DNA of 40,376 bases, taken from contig NZ_SJXM01000020.1 of NCBI RefSeq assembly GCF_004336805.1, forward strand, positions 1-40,376, given 5' to 3'. This stretch comes from Aeromicrobium sp. IC_218 (GTDB lineage: Bacteria > Actinomycetota > Actinomycetes > Propionibacteriales > Nocardioidaceae). Below, in pieces: positions 32,142-40,376 of this stretch. The position numbers and the translations under genes were made by a program. A model generated the notes under the pieces. It did not search any database, was not told the origin of the DNA, and worked only from the letters and a program-made list of their open reading frames with translations. How positions within the stretch are numbered: the stretch's first letter is position 1; the number at the start of each line of letters is the position of its first letter.

Positions 32142-33521
32142 TCAGAGCGTCGTGTGCAGGTGTCGCGCGGCCTCGGCGACCGAGCCGGAGAGCGACGGGT
32201 AGACGGTGAACGCGCCCGCCACCTGGTCGGCGGTGAGCGACGACGAGACGGCCAGCGACAGCACGTGGACCAGCTCGCTGGCCCGCGGCCCGACGATGAC
32301 GCCGCCGACGACCGTGCCGACGCCGCGGCGGGCGAACAGCTTCACGAAGCCGTCGTGGATGCCCTGCATCTTGGCCCGCGCGTTGGACGCCAGCGGGTAG
32401 CTGGCGACGTCGACGAGCATGCCCTGCTCCTGGATCGCCTTCTCCGAGAGGCCGACGGTCGCGATCTCCGGGGACGTGAAGATGTTGCTCGACATCTTGC
32501 GCAGGTCCAGCGGGTGCACCGCGTCGCCCAGCAGGTGCGACATCGCGATGCGGCCCTGCTCGGCCGCGACGGACGCGAGCATGAGCACGCCGGTGCAGTC
32601 GCCGGCGGCGTAGATGCCGCGCGCGTGGGTGCGCGAGACCTTGTCGACCTTGACGAAGCCGCCGTCGTCCAGGCGGACGCCGGCCTCCTCCAGGCCCAGG
32701 CCCGCGGTGTTCGGGATCGAGCCCAGCGCCAGCAGGCAGTGCGAGCCCTCGACGGTGCGCCCGTCGGTGAGCGTCACGGTGACGGTGTCGCCGTCGCGGA
32801 CGACCGACTGCATGCGCGAGCGGCCGAGGACCTCCATGCCGCGGCGGCGGAAGACGTCCTCGATGAGGTTGGCGGCGTCCTCGTCCTCGCCGGGCAGGAC
32901 GCGGTCGCGGCTGGAGACGAGGGTGACGCGGACGCCCAGGCCGTTGTAGGCGCTGGCGAACTCGGCGCCGGTGACGCCCGAGCCGACCACGACCAGGTGC
33001 TCGGGCAGGGTCGTGAGCCCGTAGAGCTGTTCCCAGGTGAGGATGCGCTCGCCGTCGGGCATGGCGTCGGGGCTGACCCGCGGGTGGGCGCCGGTGGCGA
33101 CCAGGATCGCGTCGGCGTCGATCGTCTCGCGGGTGCCGCCGGACTCGACCTCGACCTGCGACGGGCCGGCCACCACGGCGGTGCCGTCGACGACCCGGGT
33201 GCCGGCCTCGCGGACCTTCTGCGCGATGTCGCCGGACTGGGCCTCGGCCAGCGAGGTGACGCGGGCGTTGACCGCGGCCATGTCGGCCTTGATCTCGCGC
33301 GGCACCTGCACGCCGAGCTCGGCGGCGCCCGCCACCTCGGTGAGGAAGTCGGACGTGGCGATGAGCGTCTTGCTCGGGACGCAGTCGGTGAGCACCGTGG
33401 AGCCGCCGATGCCGGTCTTCTCGACCAGCGTCACGTCCGCCCCCAGCCTGCGGGCGACGAGCGCCGCCTCGTAGCCGCCGGGTCCGCCACCGATGATCGC
33501 CACGTGAGTCACGTGCGCCAT
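32142..33521 (-). CDS. lpdA: NAD(P)H-quinone dehydrogenase, LpdA type
   Basis: The 459-residue flavoprotein belongs to the disulfide reductase fold but is an LpdA-type NAD(P)H:quinone reductase. The FAD motif GGGPGGYEAA is at 11-20, a second dinucleotide motif is VVVGSGVTGAEFAS, and GIYAAGDCTG holds the flavin. The redox-disulfide segment reads GGSTVLTDCVPSK: only C47 remains, and the usual His-Glu dyad at the end is altered to YPSLSGSV. So dihydrolipoamide dehydrogenase activity is not expected, as for M. tuberculosis Rv3303c. The ATG at 33521 has a GGGA-containing upstream sequence; GTG 33512 is an alternative. It ends the minus-strand group that begins with heme oxygenase 43 bp upstream. 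Confidence 0.9.
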   Translation of the reverse strand: MAHVTHVAIIGGGPGGYEAALVARRLGADVTLVEKTGIGGSTVLTDCVPSKTLIATSDFLTEVAGAAELGVQVPREIKADMAAVNARVTSLAEAQSGDIAQKVREAGTRVVDGTAVVAGPSQVEVESGGTRETIDADAILVATGAHPRVSPDAMPDGERILTWEQLYGLTTLPEHLVVVGSGVTGAEFASAYNGLGVRVTLVSSRDRVLPGEDEDAANLIEDVFRRRGMEVLGRSRMQSVVRDGDTVTVTLTDGRTVEGSHCLLALGSIPNTAGLGLEEAGVRLDDGGFVKVDKVSRTHARGIYAAGDCTGVLMLASVAAEQGRIAMSHLLGDAVHPLDLRKMSSNIFTSPEIATVGLSEKAIQEQGMLVDVASYPLASNARAKMQGIHDGFVKLFARRGVGTVVGGVIVGPRASELVHVLSLAVSSSLTADQVAGAFTVYPSLSGSVAEAARHLHTTL

Positions 33522-33564
33522 TGTCCCGCAGCCCGTGCCCGGCTGGCGAACCGGCTCGACCGGC

Positions 33565-34230
33565 TCAGGCGGCGCGGTACGTGTCGAGACGCGCGGCGAG
33601 CTCGGCGAAGAACGCCGTGTTGAGCGCGAAGCCGGCCCGCACCTCCTCCAGGACCCGGGCCTTCTGGCCCTCGTCGAGCGGCATCGCGTCGAGCCGGGCG
33701 CGGTAGGCGTCCTTGTAGGGCTTGGGCTTCTCGATGCCGGGAAAGGCGTAGAAGGCCAGCGCCTCGGGACCGGCACCGTAGGTGCGCCCGACGATCCGGC
33801 CGATGGCCAGGCCACCGGACAGGTCGCCCAGGTAGCGCGTGTAGTGGTGGGCGACGTAGAGCCCGCCCCACGCGGACGCGGCGCGGATGCGCTCGGCGTA
33901 GGCCGCGGTCGCGTCGCTCACCAGGCCCGGGGTCGCGTGACGGCCCCAGTGGGCCAGGTCGGCGTCGATGGCGCCGAGCCGCTCGAGGGCGACGTCACGC
34001 ACCGCGTCGACGAGCGGGTCGCCGGCCAGGTCGGCGCCGACCTGCTCCAGCGCCTCGTAGACCGGGCGCAGGCCGGTCAGGTAGTCGGCGTAGGCCTGCT
34101 CGGTGAGACGTCCCTCCAGCAGCTCGGACATGAAGGACGTGCCCTCGGCCTGCTCGTGCGCGGCCTTGGAGCCCTCGCGCACGACCACGGAGAGCGGCTG
34201 GGCGACGAGCTCGGTCTCGACGACGGTCAT
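33565..34230 (-). CDS. hmuO: Heme oxygenase (biliverdin-producing)
   Basis: The 221-residue enzyme opens heme to biliverdin, CO and Fe2+. The proximal heme ligand H25 lies in EGSKAAHEQAEGTSFM, and the distal helix carries YLGDLSGGLAIGR with the glycines that let O2 approach. The K-rich FPGIEKPKPYKDAYRARLD segment is also family-typical. Size matches HmuO of Corynebacterium. A consensus AAAGGAG ribosome site precedes the ATG at 34230, and a longer frame to 34281 is rejected. The gene is divergent from the hmuTUV operon. Together they convert imported heme to usable iron. A 15-bp imperfect dyad overlaps its promoter. Confidence 0.95.
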   Translation of the reverse strand: MTVVETELVAQPLSVVVREGSKAAHEQAEGTSFMSELLEGRLTEQAYADYLTGLRPVYEALEQVGADLAGDPLVDAVRDVALERLGAIDADLAHWGRHATPGLVSDATAAYAERIRAASAWGGLYVAHHYTRYLGDLSGGLAIGRIVGRTYGAGPEALAFYAFPGIEKPKPYKDAYRARLDAMPLDEGQKARVLEEVRAGFALNTAFFAELAARLDTYRAA

Positions 34231-34243
34231 GCGGACTCCTTTT

Positions 34244-34282
34244 GGTGACTTGCTGTCAGAAACATGATGACACAGCGTCACC
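34244..34282. promoter_or_regulatory. Long imperfect dyad at the hmuO promoter
   Basis: GGTGACTTGCTGTCA (34244-34258) and TGACACAGCGTCACC (34268-34282) form an inverted repeat matching at 11 of 15 positions around a 9-bp centre. It covers the presumed -10 of hmuO. It differs from the iron box 34 bp away, so a second regulator, perhaps heme-responsive, may bind. Confidence 0.6.
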
Positions 34283-34292
34283 TGATGGTCTA
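34264..34292 (-). promoter_or_regulatory. hmuO promoter
   Basis: TAGACC (34287-34292) and CATCAT (34264-34269) on the minus strand are 17 bp apart, giving a leader of about 25-28 nt with the AAAGGAG site. Confidence 0.45.
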
Positions 34293-34315
34293 CATTTTGG
34301 CCAGGCTGCCCTAAC

Positions 34316-34334
34316 TTAGGCTAGCCTCACCCCT
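34316..34334 (+). promoter_or_regulatory. DtxR/IdeR-like iron box over the hmuT promoter
   Basis: TTAGGCTAGCCTCACCCCT matches the IdeR consensus TTAGGTTAGGCTAACCTAA at 13 of 19 positions. It overlaps the -10 TAGCCT (34322-34327), so an iron-loaded DtxR-type repressor would block the heme uptake operon. Confidence 0.75.
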
Positions 34335-34363
34335 CGACGGGGGTCAATGACGAAAGGAACGTC

Positions 34364-35461
34364 GTGCGCCTCGCCCGTGCTGTCATCGCCGCCTCGGCCC
34401 TGCTCGCCCTCGCCGCCTGCGGGGCCCTCCCCGAGCGTGGGCACGCCACCGACGGCGACACTGCCTCGGTCGCGCTGGCCGACGCCACGGCGCTCGACGA
34501 CCCGCGGTCGTACACCGGGCCGACCCACGCCGGGCTCGGCGAGCTCGCGATCGAGCCCGTCGCCCAGGACGTCGAGCCGGCGCTGCCGGTCACGGTCACC
34601 GACAGCCAGGGCACGAAGGTCACCGTCACCGACGCCAGCCGCATCCTCGCCCTCGACGTCTACGGCACGCTCTCGCAGACCGTCTTCGAGCTCGGCCTGG
34701 GCGACCGGGTCGTCGGCCGCGACGTCTCGACCCAGTTCGCCGAGGCCGAGGATCTGCCGCTGGTCACCAGCAGCGGCCACGACCTCAGCGCCGAGAAGAT
34801 CCTCGAGCTGAACCCGTCGGTCATCCTCACCGACACGTCGCTGGGCCCGTGGGACGTCGTGCTGCAGATGCGCGACGCGGGCATCCCGGTCGTGGTCGTC
34901 GACGGCGAGCGCGGCCTGGACAACATCGACGACCTCACCCACCAGGTGGCCGAGGCGCTCGGCGTGCCCGAGCAGGGTGACGCGCTCGCCGACCGCACGC
35001 AGGCCGAGGTCGAGCAGGTCCGCGCCGAGATCGCCAAGGTCGCGCCGGCCACCACGCAGGGCAAGCTGCGCGCCGCCTTCCTGTACGTGCGTGGCAACGC
35101 CGGCATCTACTACATGTTCGGCGAGGGCTCGGGCGCCGACGGCCTCATCGACGCGCTCGGGCTCTACGACGTCGCCGGCGAGATCGGCTGGAAGGGCATG
35201 AAGCCGGTCAACGACGAGGGCATCGTCGCCGCCCAGCCCGAGCTGCTCATCCTCATGACCAAGGGCCTGGAGTCGGCCGGCGGCGTCGACGGGCTGCTCG
35301 AGCGCCTGCCCGCGCTCGCGCAGACCCCGGCCGGCCAGAACCGCCGCATCGTCGACATGGACGACGCGTTCGTGCTCGGCTACGGCCCGCGCACCGCCGA
35401 CGTGCTCAACAGCCTCGCCGTCGCCGTCTACGCCCCGGAGTCCGTCGAGGCCGCCGAGTGA
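34364..35461 (+). CDS. hmuT: Heme ABC transporter substrate-binding lipoprotein
   Basis: The 365-residue lipoprotein has the lipobox LALAACG with C19 as the lipidated residue. The mature protein is a class III periplasmic-type binding fold with SRILALDVYGTLSQTVFELGLGDRVVGRD (92-120) and the long central helix DLTHQVAEALG. H139 in SSGHDLSAEKI matches the position of a heme-ligand histidine in corynebacterial HmuT, and a tyrosine ligand may be Y249 or Y250 in YYMFGEGSGADGL. It hands heme from surface proteins to HmuU. GTG start 34364 has AAAGGA 6-7 nt upstream. First gene of a five-gene operon, overlapping hmuU by 4 bp. Expected to be induced by iron starvation. Confidence 0.93.
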   Translation: MRLARAVIAASALLALAACGALPERGHATDGDTASVALADATALDDPRSYTGPTHAGLGELAIEPVAQDVEPALPVTVTDSQGTKVTVTDASRILALDVYGTLSQTVFELGLGDRVVGRDVSTQFAEAEDLPLVTSSGHDLSAEKILELNPSVILTDTSLGPWDVVLQMRDAGIPVVVVDGERGLDNIDDLTHQVAEALGVPEQGDALADRTQAEVEQVRAEIAKVAPATTQGKLRAAFLYVRGNAGIYYMFGEGSGADGLIDALGLYDVAGEIGWKGMKPVNDEGIVAAQPELLILMTKGLESAGGVDGLLERLPALAQTPAGQNRRIVDMDDAFVLGYGPRTADVLNSLAVAVYAPESVEAAE

Positions 35462-36542
35462 CCGCCGTCCTGGACTCGCACCCCGAGGCGCCCGCCCTCC
35501 CCCGCGCCCGCACGGCGCGCACGTCCGGGCTGTTCCTCGCGCTCGGTGCGCTGCTCGTCGTCATGGTGCTGGTCGCCGCCGGCCGCGGGCACCTGGACGT
35601 CCCGCCGATGCAGGTGCTCGGCTCGATCCTGCACCGGGTCGGCCTGGACGTCGGACCGCTGCCCGAGCACCCGCAGGGCGACGCGACGCTCTGGAACGTC
35701 CGGTTCCCGCGAGTGGCCCTGGCCGTGCTGGTCGGCGCCTCGCTAGCCACCGCCGGCGCGCTCATGCAGGGCGTGTTCGGCAACCCGCTCGCCGAGCCGA
35801 GCGTCGTCGGCGTCTCGACCGGCGCCGCGTTCGCCGCGTCCGTCTCGATCGTCTTCTCCCTGGCCTTCGCCGGCAGCTGGACGACGCCGCTGCTGGCCTT
35901 CGCCGGCGGCCTGGTCACGACGCTGCTGGTGTACGTCATGTCGCGCTCGGACGGCCGCACCGAGGTGGTCACGCTCGTGCTCACCGGCATCGCGGTCAAC
36001 GCCGTCTGCAGCGCCGGCATGGCGCTGATGCTCTTCCTCGGCGACACCGCCGCCCGCGAGGAGATCGTGTTCTGGCAGCTGGGCAGCCTCAACGGGAGCC
36101 GCTGGCAGCACGTCGGCATCGTCCTGCCGTTCGTCGTGGCCGGCCTGGTCGGGGCGGCGGTCATCGCCCGCCGGCTGGACGTGCTGGCCCTCGGCGACCG
36201 CGCCGCCCGTCACGTCGGCATCGACGTCGAGCGGCTGCGCCTGGTGGCGATCGTGCTGGTCGCGCTGCTGACCGCCGCCGCCGTCTCGTTCGCCGGCATC
36301 ATCGGCTTCGTCGGACTCGTCGTGCCGCACCTGGTGCGCATGGTCGTCGGCCCCGGGCACCGCGTGCTCGTGCCGGCCAGCGCGCTCGGCGGCGCGGTGC
36401 TGCTGCTCGCCGCCGACCTCGTCGCCCGCACCGCCGTCGAGTCCGCCGACCTGCCCATCGGCATGCTGACGTCGCTCGTCGGCGGACCGTTCTTCTTCTG
36501 GCTGCTGCGCCGCACGCGCCGCAGCGCCGGGGGGTGGGCGTG

Positions 36543-36543
<1 letters not shown>
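35458..36543 (+). CDS. hmuU: Heme ABC transporter permease
   Basis: This 361-residue FecCD-type permease has about ten membrane helices, starting with LFLALGALLVVMVLVAAGRG. Family segments are LWNVRFPRVALAVLVGASLATAGALMQG, NPLAEPSVVGVSTGAAF, FWQLGSLNGSRW and AGIIGFVGLVVPHLVRMVVGPGHR, the last being the coupling helix that meets the ATPase. It forms the membrane channel of the HmuTUV importer. The GTG start overlaps hmuT (GTGA) and the stop overlaps the hmuV ATG by one base. Confidence 0.94.
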
Positions 36544-37330
<787 letters not shown>

Positions 37331-37349
<19 letters not shown>

Positions 37350-38389
37350 TCTGCGCCGCCCTCGTGGCGGGCTCCGTCGCCGCCGGCTCCGCGCCGGCCC
37401 AGGCCGCGTCGCGCGTGAGCGTGACCGGGGCCGGCGACCGCACCGCGATCTCCGCGGAGGGGAGCACGACGCTGACCCTGCGCGGCAGCGGCTTCCAGTC
37501 GGTGGAGGGCGGGCACGGCGGCATCTACGTCATGTTCGGCACGGTCGACGGCGCCTGGCAGCCCAGCCGCGGCAGCGGCAGCTACGCCTACGTCGCCGAC
37601 AGCGAGAGCCGGTCCAACGCCGGCTACCAGCGCTTCGTCGCGTTCCCCGGCTCGGACACGTCCGCCGAGGCGAACGGCGGCACCCTCTCGGCCAAGGGCT
37701 CGTGGTCGACCCGGCTGACCGTACCCGGCGCCACGTTCACCGCGGTGAACCGCAAGGGCGAGAGCGTGCAGGTGGACTGCCGGACGCAGCAGTGCGGCGT
37801 CATCACCATCGGCGCGCACGGCGTGGTCAACGCCAACAACGAGACCTTCACCCCGGTCTCGGTCGCCTCGGGCTCCGGCGGCACGACCGCGCCGAGCGCC
37901 AGCTCGACCGCCCAGCAGCCCGCCGCGACGCCGAGCACCGCCGCCCCGGTCGTGGGGTCGCGCAAGCCCAAGGCCGCGATCGACCCCGCCACGGCCGTCG
38001 AGGGCCACGTGCTGACCTTCACCGCCACCGGGTTCCGCCCGCAGGAGCAGGTCGTCGTCTCGCTGGACGGCGGCGTGGCCGCGGTCGGCCCGCTGACCAC
38101 GGGCGCCGGCGGCGAGCTGGCCGGCGTCCTGCAGCTGCCGGCGACCGTCGAGGCCGGCACCCATGTGCTGTCCCTGACCGGCGCGCTGTCCGGCGCCGCG
38201 CCCGCCCTCAACTTCCCGGTGAGCCGCGGCTCCGTCACCGACGTCGCCCCGGCGGCCGAGGAGGACGAGGGCCGCACCTGGCTGCCGGTCGCGTTCGCCG
38301 TGGTCAGCGCGGTGGTGCTGCTGGGGGCGGTCGGCTTCCGTGCCGTCCGGTTCCTGCGCCGCCCGGTCGAGGAGCGCAGCCGTGCGTGA
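37331..38389 (+). CDS. Secreted, membrane-anchored protein of the heme operon, unknown family
   Basis: The 352-residue protein has a signal peptide (VVVRSLICAALVAGSVAAGSAPAQA, cleavage near 25), a first extracellular domain with sandwich-like strands (about 27-180: TLTLRGSGFQ, GGIYVMFGTVDGAWQPS, SYAYVAD, VQVDCRTQQCGVITIGAHG with a Cys pair), a Ser/Thr/Ala/Pro linker (about 185-215), a second Ig-like domain (AVEGHVLTFTATGFRPQEQVVVSLDGG) and a C-terminal helix VAFAVVSAVVLLGAVGFRAV with an Arg-rich tail. It lies between hmuV and an HtaA-like gene with overlaps of 19 and 8 bp, so a role in surface heme binding or transfer is inferred. I cannot name the family. The GTG start follows AGGAGG. Confidence 0.75.
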
Positions 38390-40376
38390 GCGTCACGTGA
38401 CGCGCCTGCGGCTCGGCGTCGCCGGGGTCCTGGCGGCCGTCGGGCTGGTCGTCCTGCCCTGGCCCGCCCCCAGCGCGCAGGCCGCGGTCGAGACGGTCGA
38501 CGACGCCTCGTTCACCTGGGCGATCAGCGGCTACGCCCAGAAGGGCATCTTCGGCCCCTGGGAGATCAGCGGCCCGTCCGGCGACGCCCGCACGGTGACC
38601 ACCACGGCGTCCGAGCTCGACCTCTCCCCGGTGCCGGCGACGTCGCTGCCGTCCGGCACGTCCACGGTCCACGCGGTGCGCTTCACCGGGGGCGACGGGA
38701 CGATCGACCGGGCGACCGGCGAGGCGTCGCTGCGCTGGAGCGGCCGCTACACGGTGAACGCCTACCCGTCCTCGTTCGGCGCCCCGGCCGAGGTCTACTC
38801 CGACCCACGGCTCGACGTCGCGGCCGACGGCTCCGGCACGCTCACCATGGAGCTCACGCTGGCCGCCGGCCAGGACATGAGCGGCAACCCGACGCCGCCG
38901 CGCTCGTTCGGCCGGCTGCCCCTCGTGACGTTCTCCGCCGGCTCGATCACCGGGCTGGACGACGACGGCTTCCGGCTCGTCCCCGACTACCGCGGGGTGA
39001 GCGTGACGCTGCCGTCCGGCGCCACCGCGCAGACCCGCAGCTGCTCGACCTCGGGCGGGGCGACGGGCTGGTGGGGCGCGTGGCCGCAGGACCTCCTGAC
39101 CGCCGTCGGTGACACCAGCATCGCCGCGCACTTCTACTCCACCGGCTGCGCCGGCATGCAGGACAACAAGCCGCCGCTCCCGGTCGACGTGTCGTTCGGC
39201 GCGCCCGACGAGCCGACGACCCCGACGCCCACCACGCCCACGCCGACCACCCCGGCACCCACGACGCCGACACCGTCCCCCTCGACGCCGCAGCCGGACG
39301 ACCAGGACGACGCGGACGCCTGGACCGTCGACGACGCGCGGCTGCGCTGGGGCGTGAACAACGAGTCGAACAACCGCTCGCACGCGCCGCAGCGCTACAA
39401 CTTCCTGTCCGCCGGCAGGCTCCCCGACCCGGGCAAGGGCGGCCAGTCCGTGACCGCGGCGCAGTGGCGCCAGTCCGCCGGCGACGTCCGCGTCGAGAAG
39501 TACGTCGACGGCAAGGGCTACGTCCCGGCGACCTGGAACGGACTGAGCACCGGGTCCGACGGCGCCCTGGACACGTCCCCCAGCGACGGCGTGTTCACCC
39601 GCCACCAGGTCGTGCTCGACGGCGGCACCGGACGCCTCGACCCGGCCACCGACAGCGGCACGATCCGCTGGAAGGGCTCGTTCAGCGTCGTCCTCTACTC
39701 CGGCCTCACGTTCTTCCACGTGAGCGACCCGACGCTCGTCGTCCGCGACGGCCGCGCGCGCGTCACCGCGACGCTGAGCGGCTACGGCTCGGACCAGGCC
39801 GACCAGTCGGTCTGGCGGGCCATCCCCGCGCGCACCGTCACTCTCGCCGATCTCGGCCGGGTCGACCTGAAGGGCGACTCCGGCTTCACCGTCAGCCCCG
39901 CGTACGACCGGGTGATGGTCGACGTCGGCGACGGCACGCCGCAGATCCGCACCGGCAGCGGCTGGGGCTCGTTCCCGCAGTCGTTCGTCGACTTCCAGCG
40001 CGAGGTCGGCACCGCCGCCTTCTGGTACTCCAGCGGCGGCGCGACCGACGCGGCGAAGAAGGCGCTGCCGCTGAGCGTCAGCTACGACGCGGACGCCCCG
40101 GTCTCGCCGGTGGTGCCCGACGACGCCGCGGCCCCGGCCGCGACGAGCCCCGGCACGTCCGCCCCCGGCACGACGTCCGCGCCGACGCAGGTCACCGCGC
40201 CCGCCGCGGCCGCCCCCGTCCCGGTCCCGGCCGGCACCCCGGTGCCGCTCGCGTCCGGGCCGGCCCGGACGCTCGCCGGCGCGCCGGCGGTGCGACCCGC
40301 GTCGTCGACGGCGTCGGGCCTCCTGTCCGGCGACCGCGGCTGGTGGGTCGGCGGCGGGCTGATGCTCGCCGCGGCC
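38382..40376 (+). CDS. HtaA-like surface heme-binding protein, two domains (3' end cut by the window)
   Basis: The frame starts with GTG at 38382, overlapping the previous gene by 8 bp, and is open to the window end: 665 codons with no stop. A signal peptide (about 8-34, LGVAGVLAAVGLVVLPW core) is followed by two HtaA-type domains at about 41-272 and 314-568. They share an opening with Trp/Tyr (FTWAISGYAQKGIFGPWEISG; LRWGVNNESNN), a middle strand ASLRWSGRYTVNAY / GTIRWKGSFSVVLYSG, and an end with FYSTG / FWYSSGG. A Thr/Pro linker (276-303) separates them; an Ala/Pro linker (570-650) leads to a membrane segment WWVGGGLMLAAA that is cut. HtaA captures heme from hemoglobin in corynebacteria; the role here follows from that and from the operon. 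Confidence 0.85.
   Translation, partial: MRERHVTRLRLGVAGVLAAVGLVVLPWPAPSAQAAVETVDDASFTWAISGYAQKGIFGPWEISGPSGDARTVTTTASELDLSPVPATSLPSGTSTVHAVRFTGGDGTIDRATGEASLRWSGRYTVNAYPSSFGAPAEVYSDPRLDVAADGSGTLTMELTLAAGQDMSGNPTPPRSFGRLPLVTFSAGSITGLDDDGFRLVPDYRGVSVTLPSGATAQTRSCSTSGGATGWWGAWPQDLLTAVGDTSIAAHFYSTGCAGMQDNKPPLPVDVSFGAPDEPTTPTPTTPTPTTPAPTTPTPSPSTPQPDDQDDADAWTVDDARLRWGVNNESNNRSHAPQRYNFLSAGRLPDPGKGGQSVTAAQWRQSAGDVRVEKYVDGKGYVPATWNGLSTGSDGALDTSPSDGVFTRHQVVLDGGTGRLDPATDSGTIRWKGSFSVVLYSGLTFFHVSDPTLVVRDGRARVTATLSGYGSDQADQSVWRAIPARTVTLADLGRVDLKGDSGFTVSPAYDRVMVDVGDGTPQIRTGSGWGSFPQSFVDFQREVGTAAFWYSSGGATDAAKKALPLSVSYDADAPVSPVVPDDAAAPAATSPGTSAPGTTSAPTQVTAPAAAAPVPVPAGTPVPLASGPARTLAGAPAVRPASSTASGLLSGDRGWWVGGGLMLAAA

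Noticed and set aside
32142..33521. Dihydrolipoamide dehydrogenase
   Set aside because: The redox-active Cys pair and the C-terminal His are missing, so LpdA-type quinone reductase is the better call.
39205..39300. Short CCGACG/CCACGCC-type tandem repeats
   Set aside because: They encode a Thr/Pro linker between the HtaA-like domains and are explained by protein composition rather than a DNA element.

Overview
This is high-GC (about 70 %) actinobacterial chromosome, most likely a member of the Propionibacteriales (Nocardioides/Aeromicrobium type). The evidence is a WhiB regulator, two LytR-CpsA-Psr (LCP) proteins, an actinobacterial acyl-CoA carboxylase with an epsilon subunit, LpdA, an F420-type fbiA relic, and promoters with TANNNT -10 boxes placed 6-8 nt before the start codon. 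The gene order is a remodelled version of the Mycobacterium tuberculosis whiB2-fbiA ... LCP-TIGR03089 ... fadE25-purE-purK ... PH-birA-accD5-accE5-maf ... accA3 ... lpdA block (Rv3260c to Rv3303c, recalled from memory). I see no tRNA, rRNA, CRISPR array, prophage, transposase or insertion sequence. No gap between genes exceeds about 180 bp. The genus assignment is an inference.

Left part (1-9.2 kb): whiB (minus) diverges from a degenerate FbiA/CofD-like gene coupled to a TIGR03089 gene. A polysaccharide ABC exporter (wzm/wzt type) follows, then two divergent LCP ligase genes, so glycopolymer export and attachment to the wall lie together. Next come an SDR/epimerase, a membrane-anchored unknown protein, and a divergent EamA exporter/TetR pair with two matching operator copies.

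Middle (9.2-28.9 kb): a small unknown gene, an orphan PIN-domain gene, two acyl-CoA dehydrogenases, malate:quinone oxidoreductase, a VOC protein, purK-purE, a class III adenylate cyclase overlapping a PH-domain gene, birA, accD-accE, maf, a membrane GGDEF-EAL protein, a soluble PAS/chemoreceptor pair resembling a split Aer, and accA. BirA, AccD, AccE and AccA together make a biotin-dependent acyl-CoA carboxylase system. accA and the second acyl-CoA dehydrogenase diverge around a perfect palindrome of the type GTTAA-N6-TTAAC.

Right part (28.9-40.4 kb): a very large secreted amidase-LGFP-SpoIID fusion, lpdA, and a heme-iron locus. Heme oxygenase is divergent from the operon hmuT-hmuU-hmuV, a secreted anchored protein of unknown family, and a two-domain HtaA-like surface heme-binding protein cut by the window end. 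The shared control region holds a DtxR/IdeR-like iron box and a separate long dyad. The products form a path from cell-surface heme capture through import to ring opening in the cytoplasm.

The most unusual items are the catalytically gutted FbiA-like protein without fbiB, the split Aer system, the amidase-SpoIID fusion, the operator architecture at fadE/accA, eamA/tetR and hmuO/hmuT, and the density of apparently leaderless genes.
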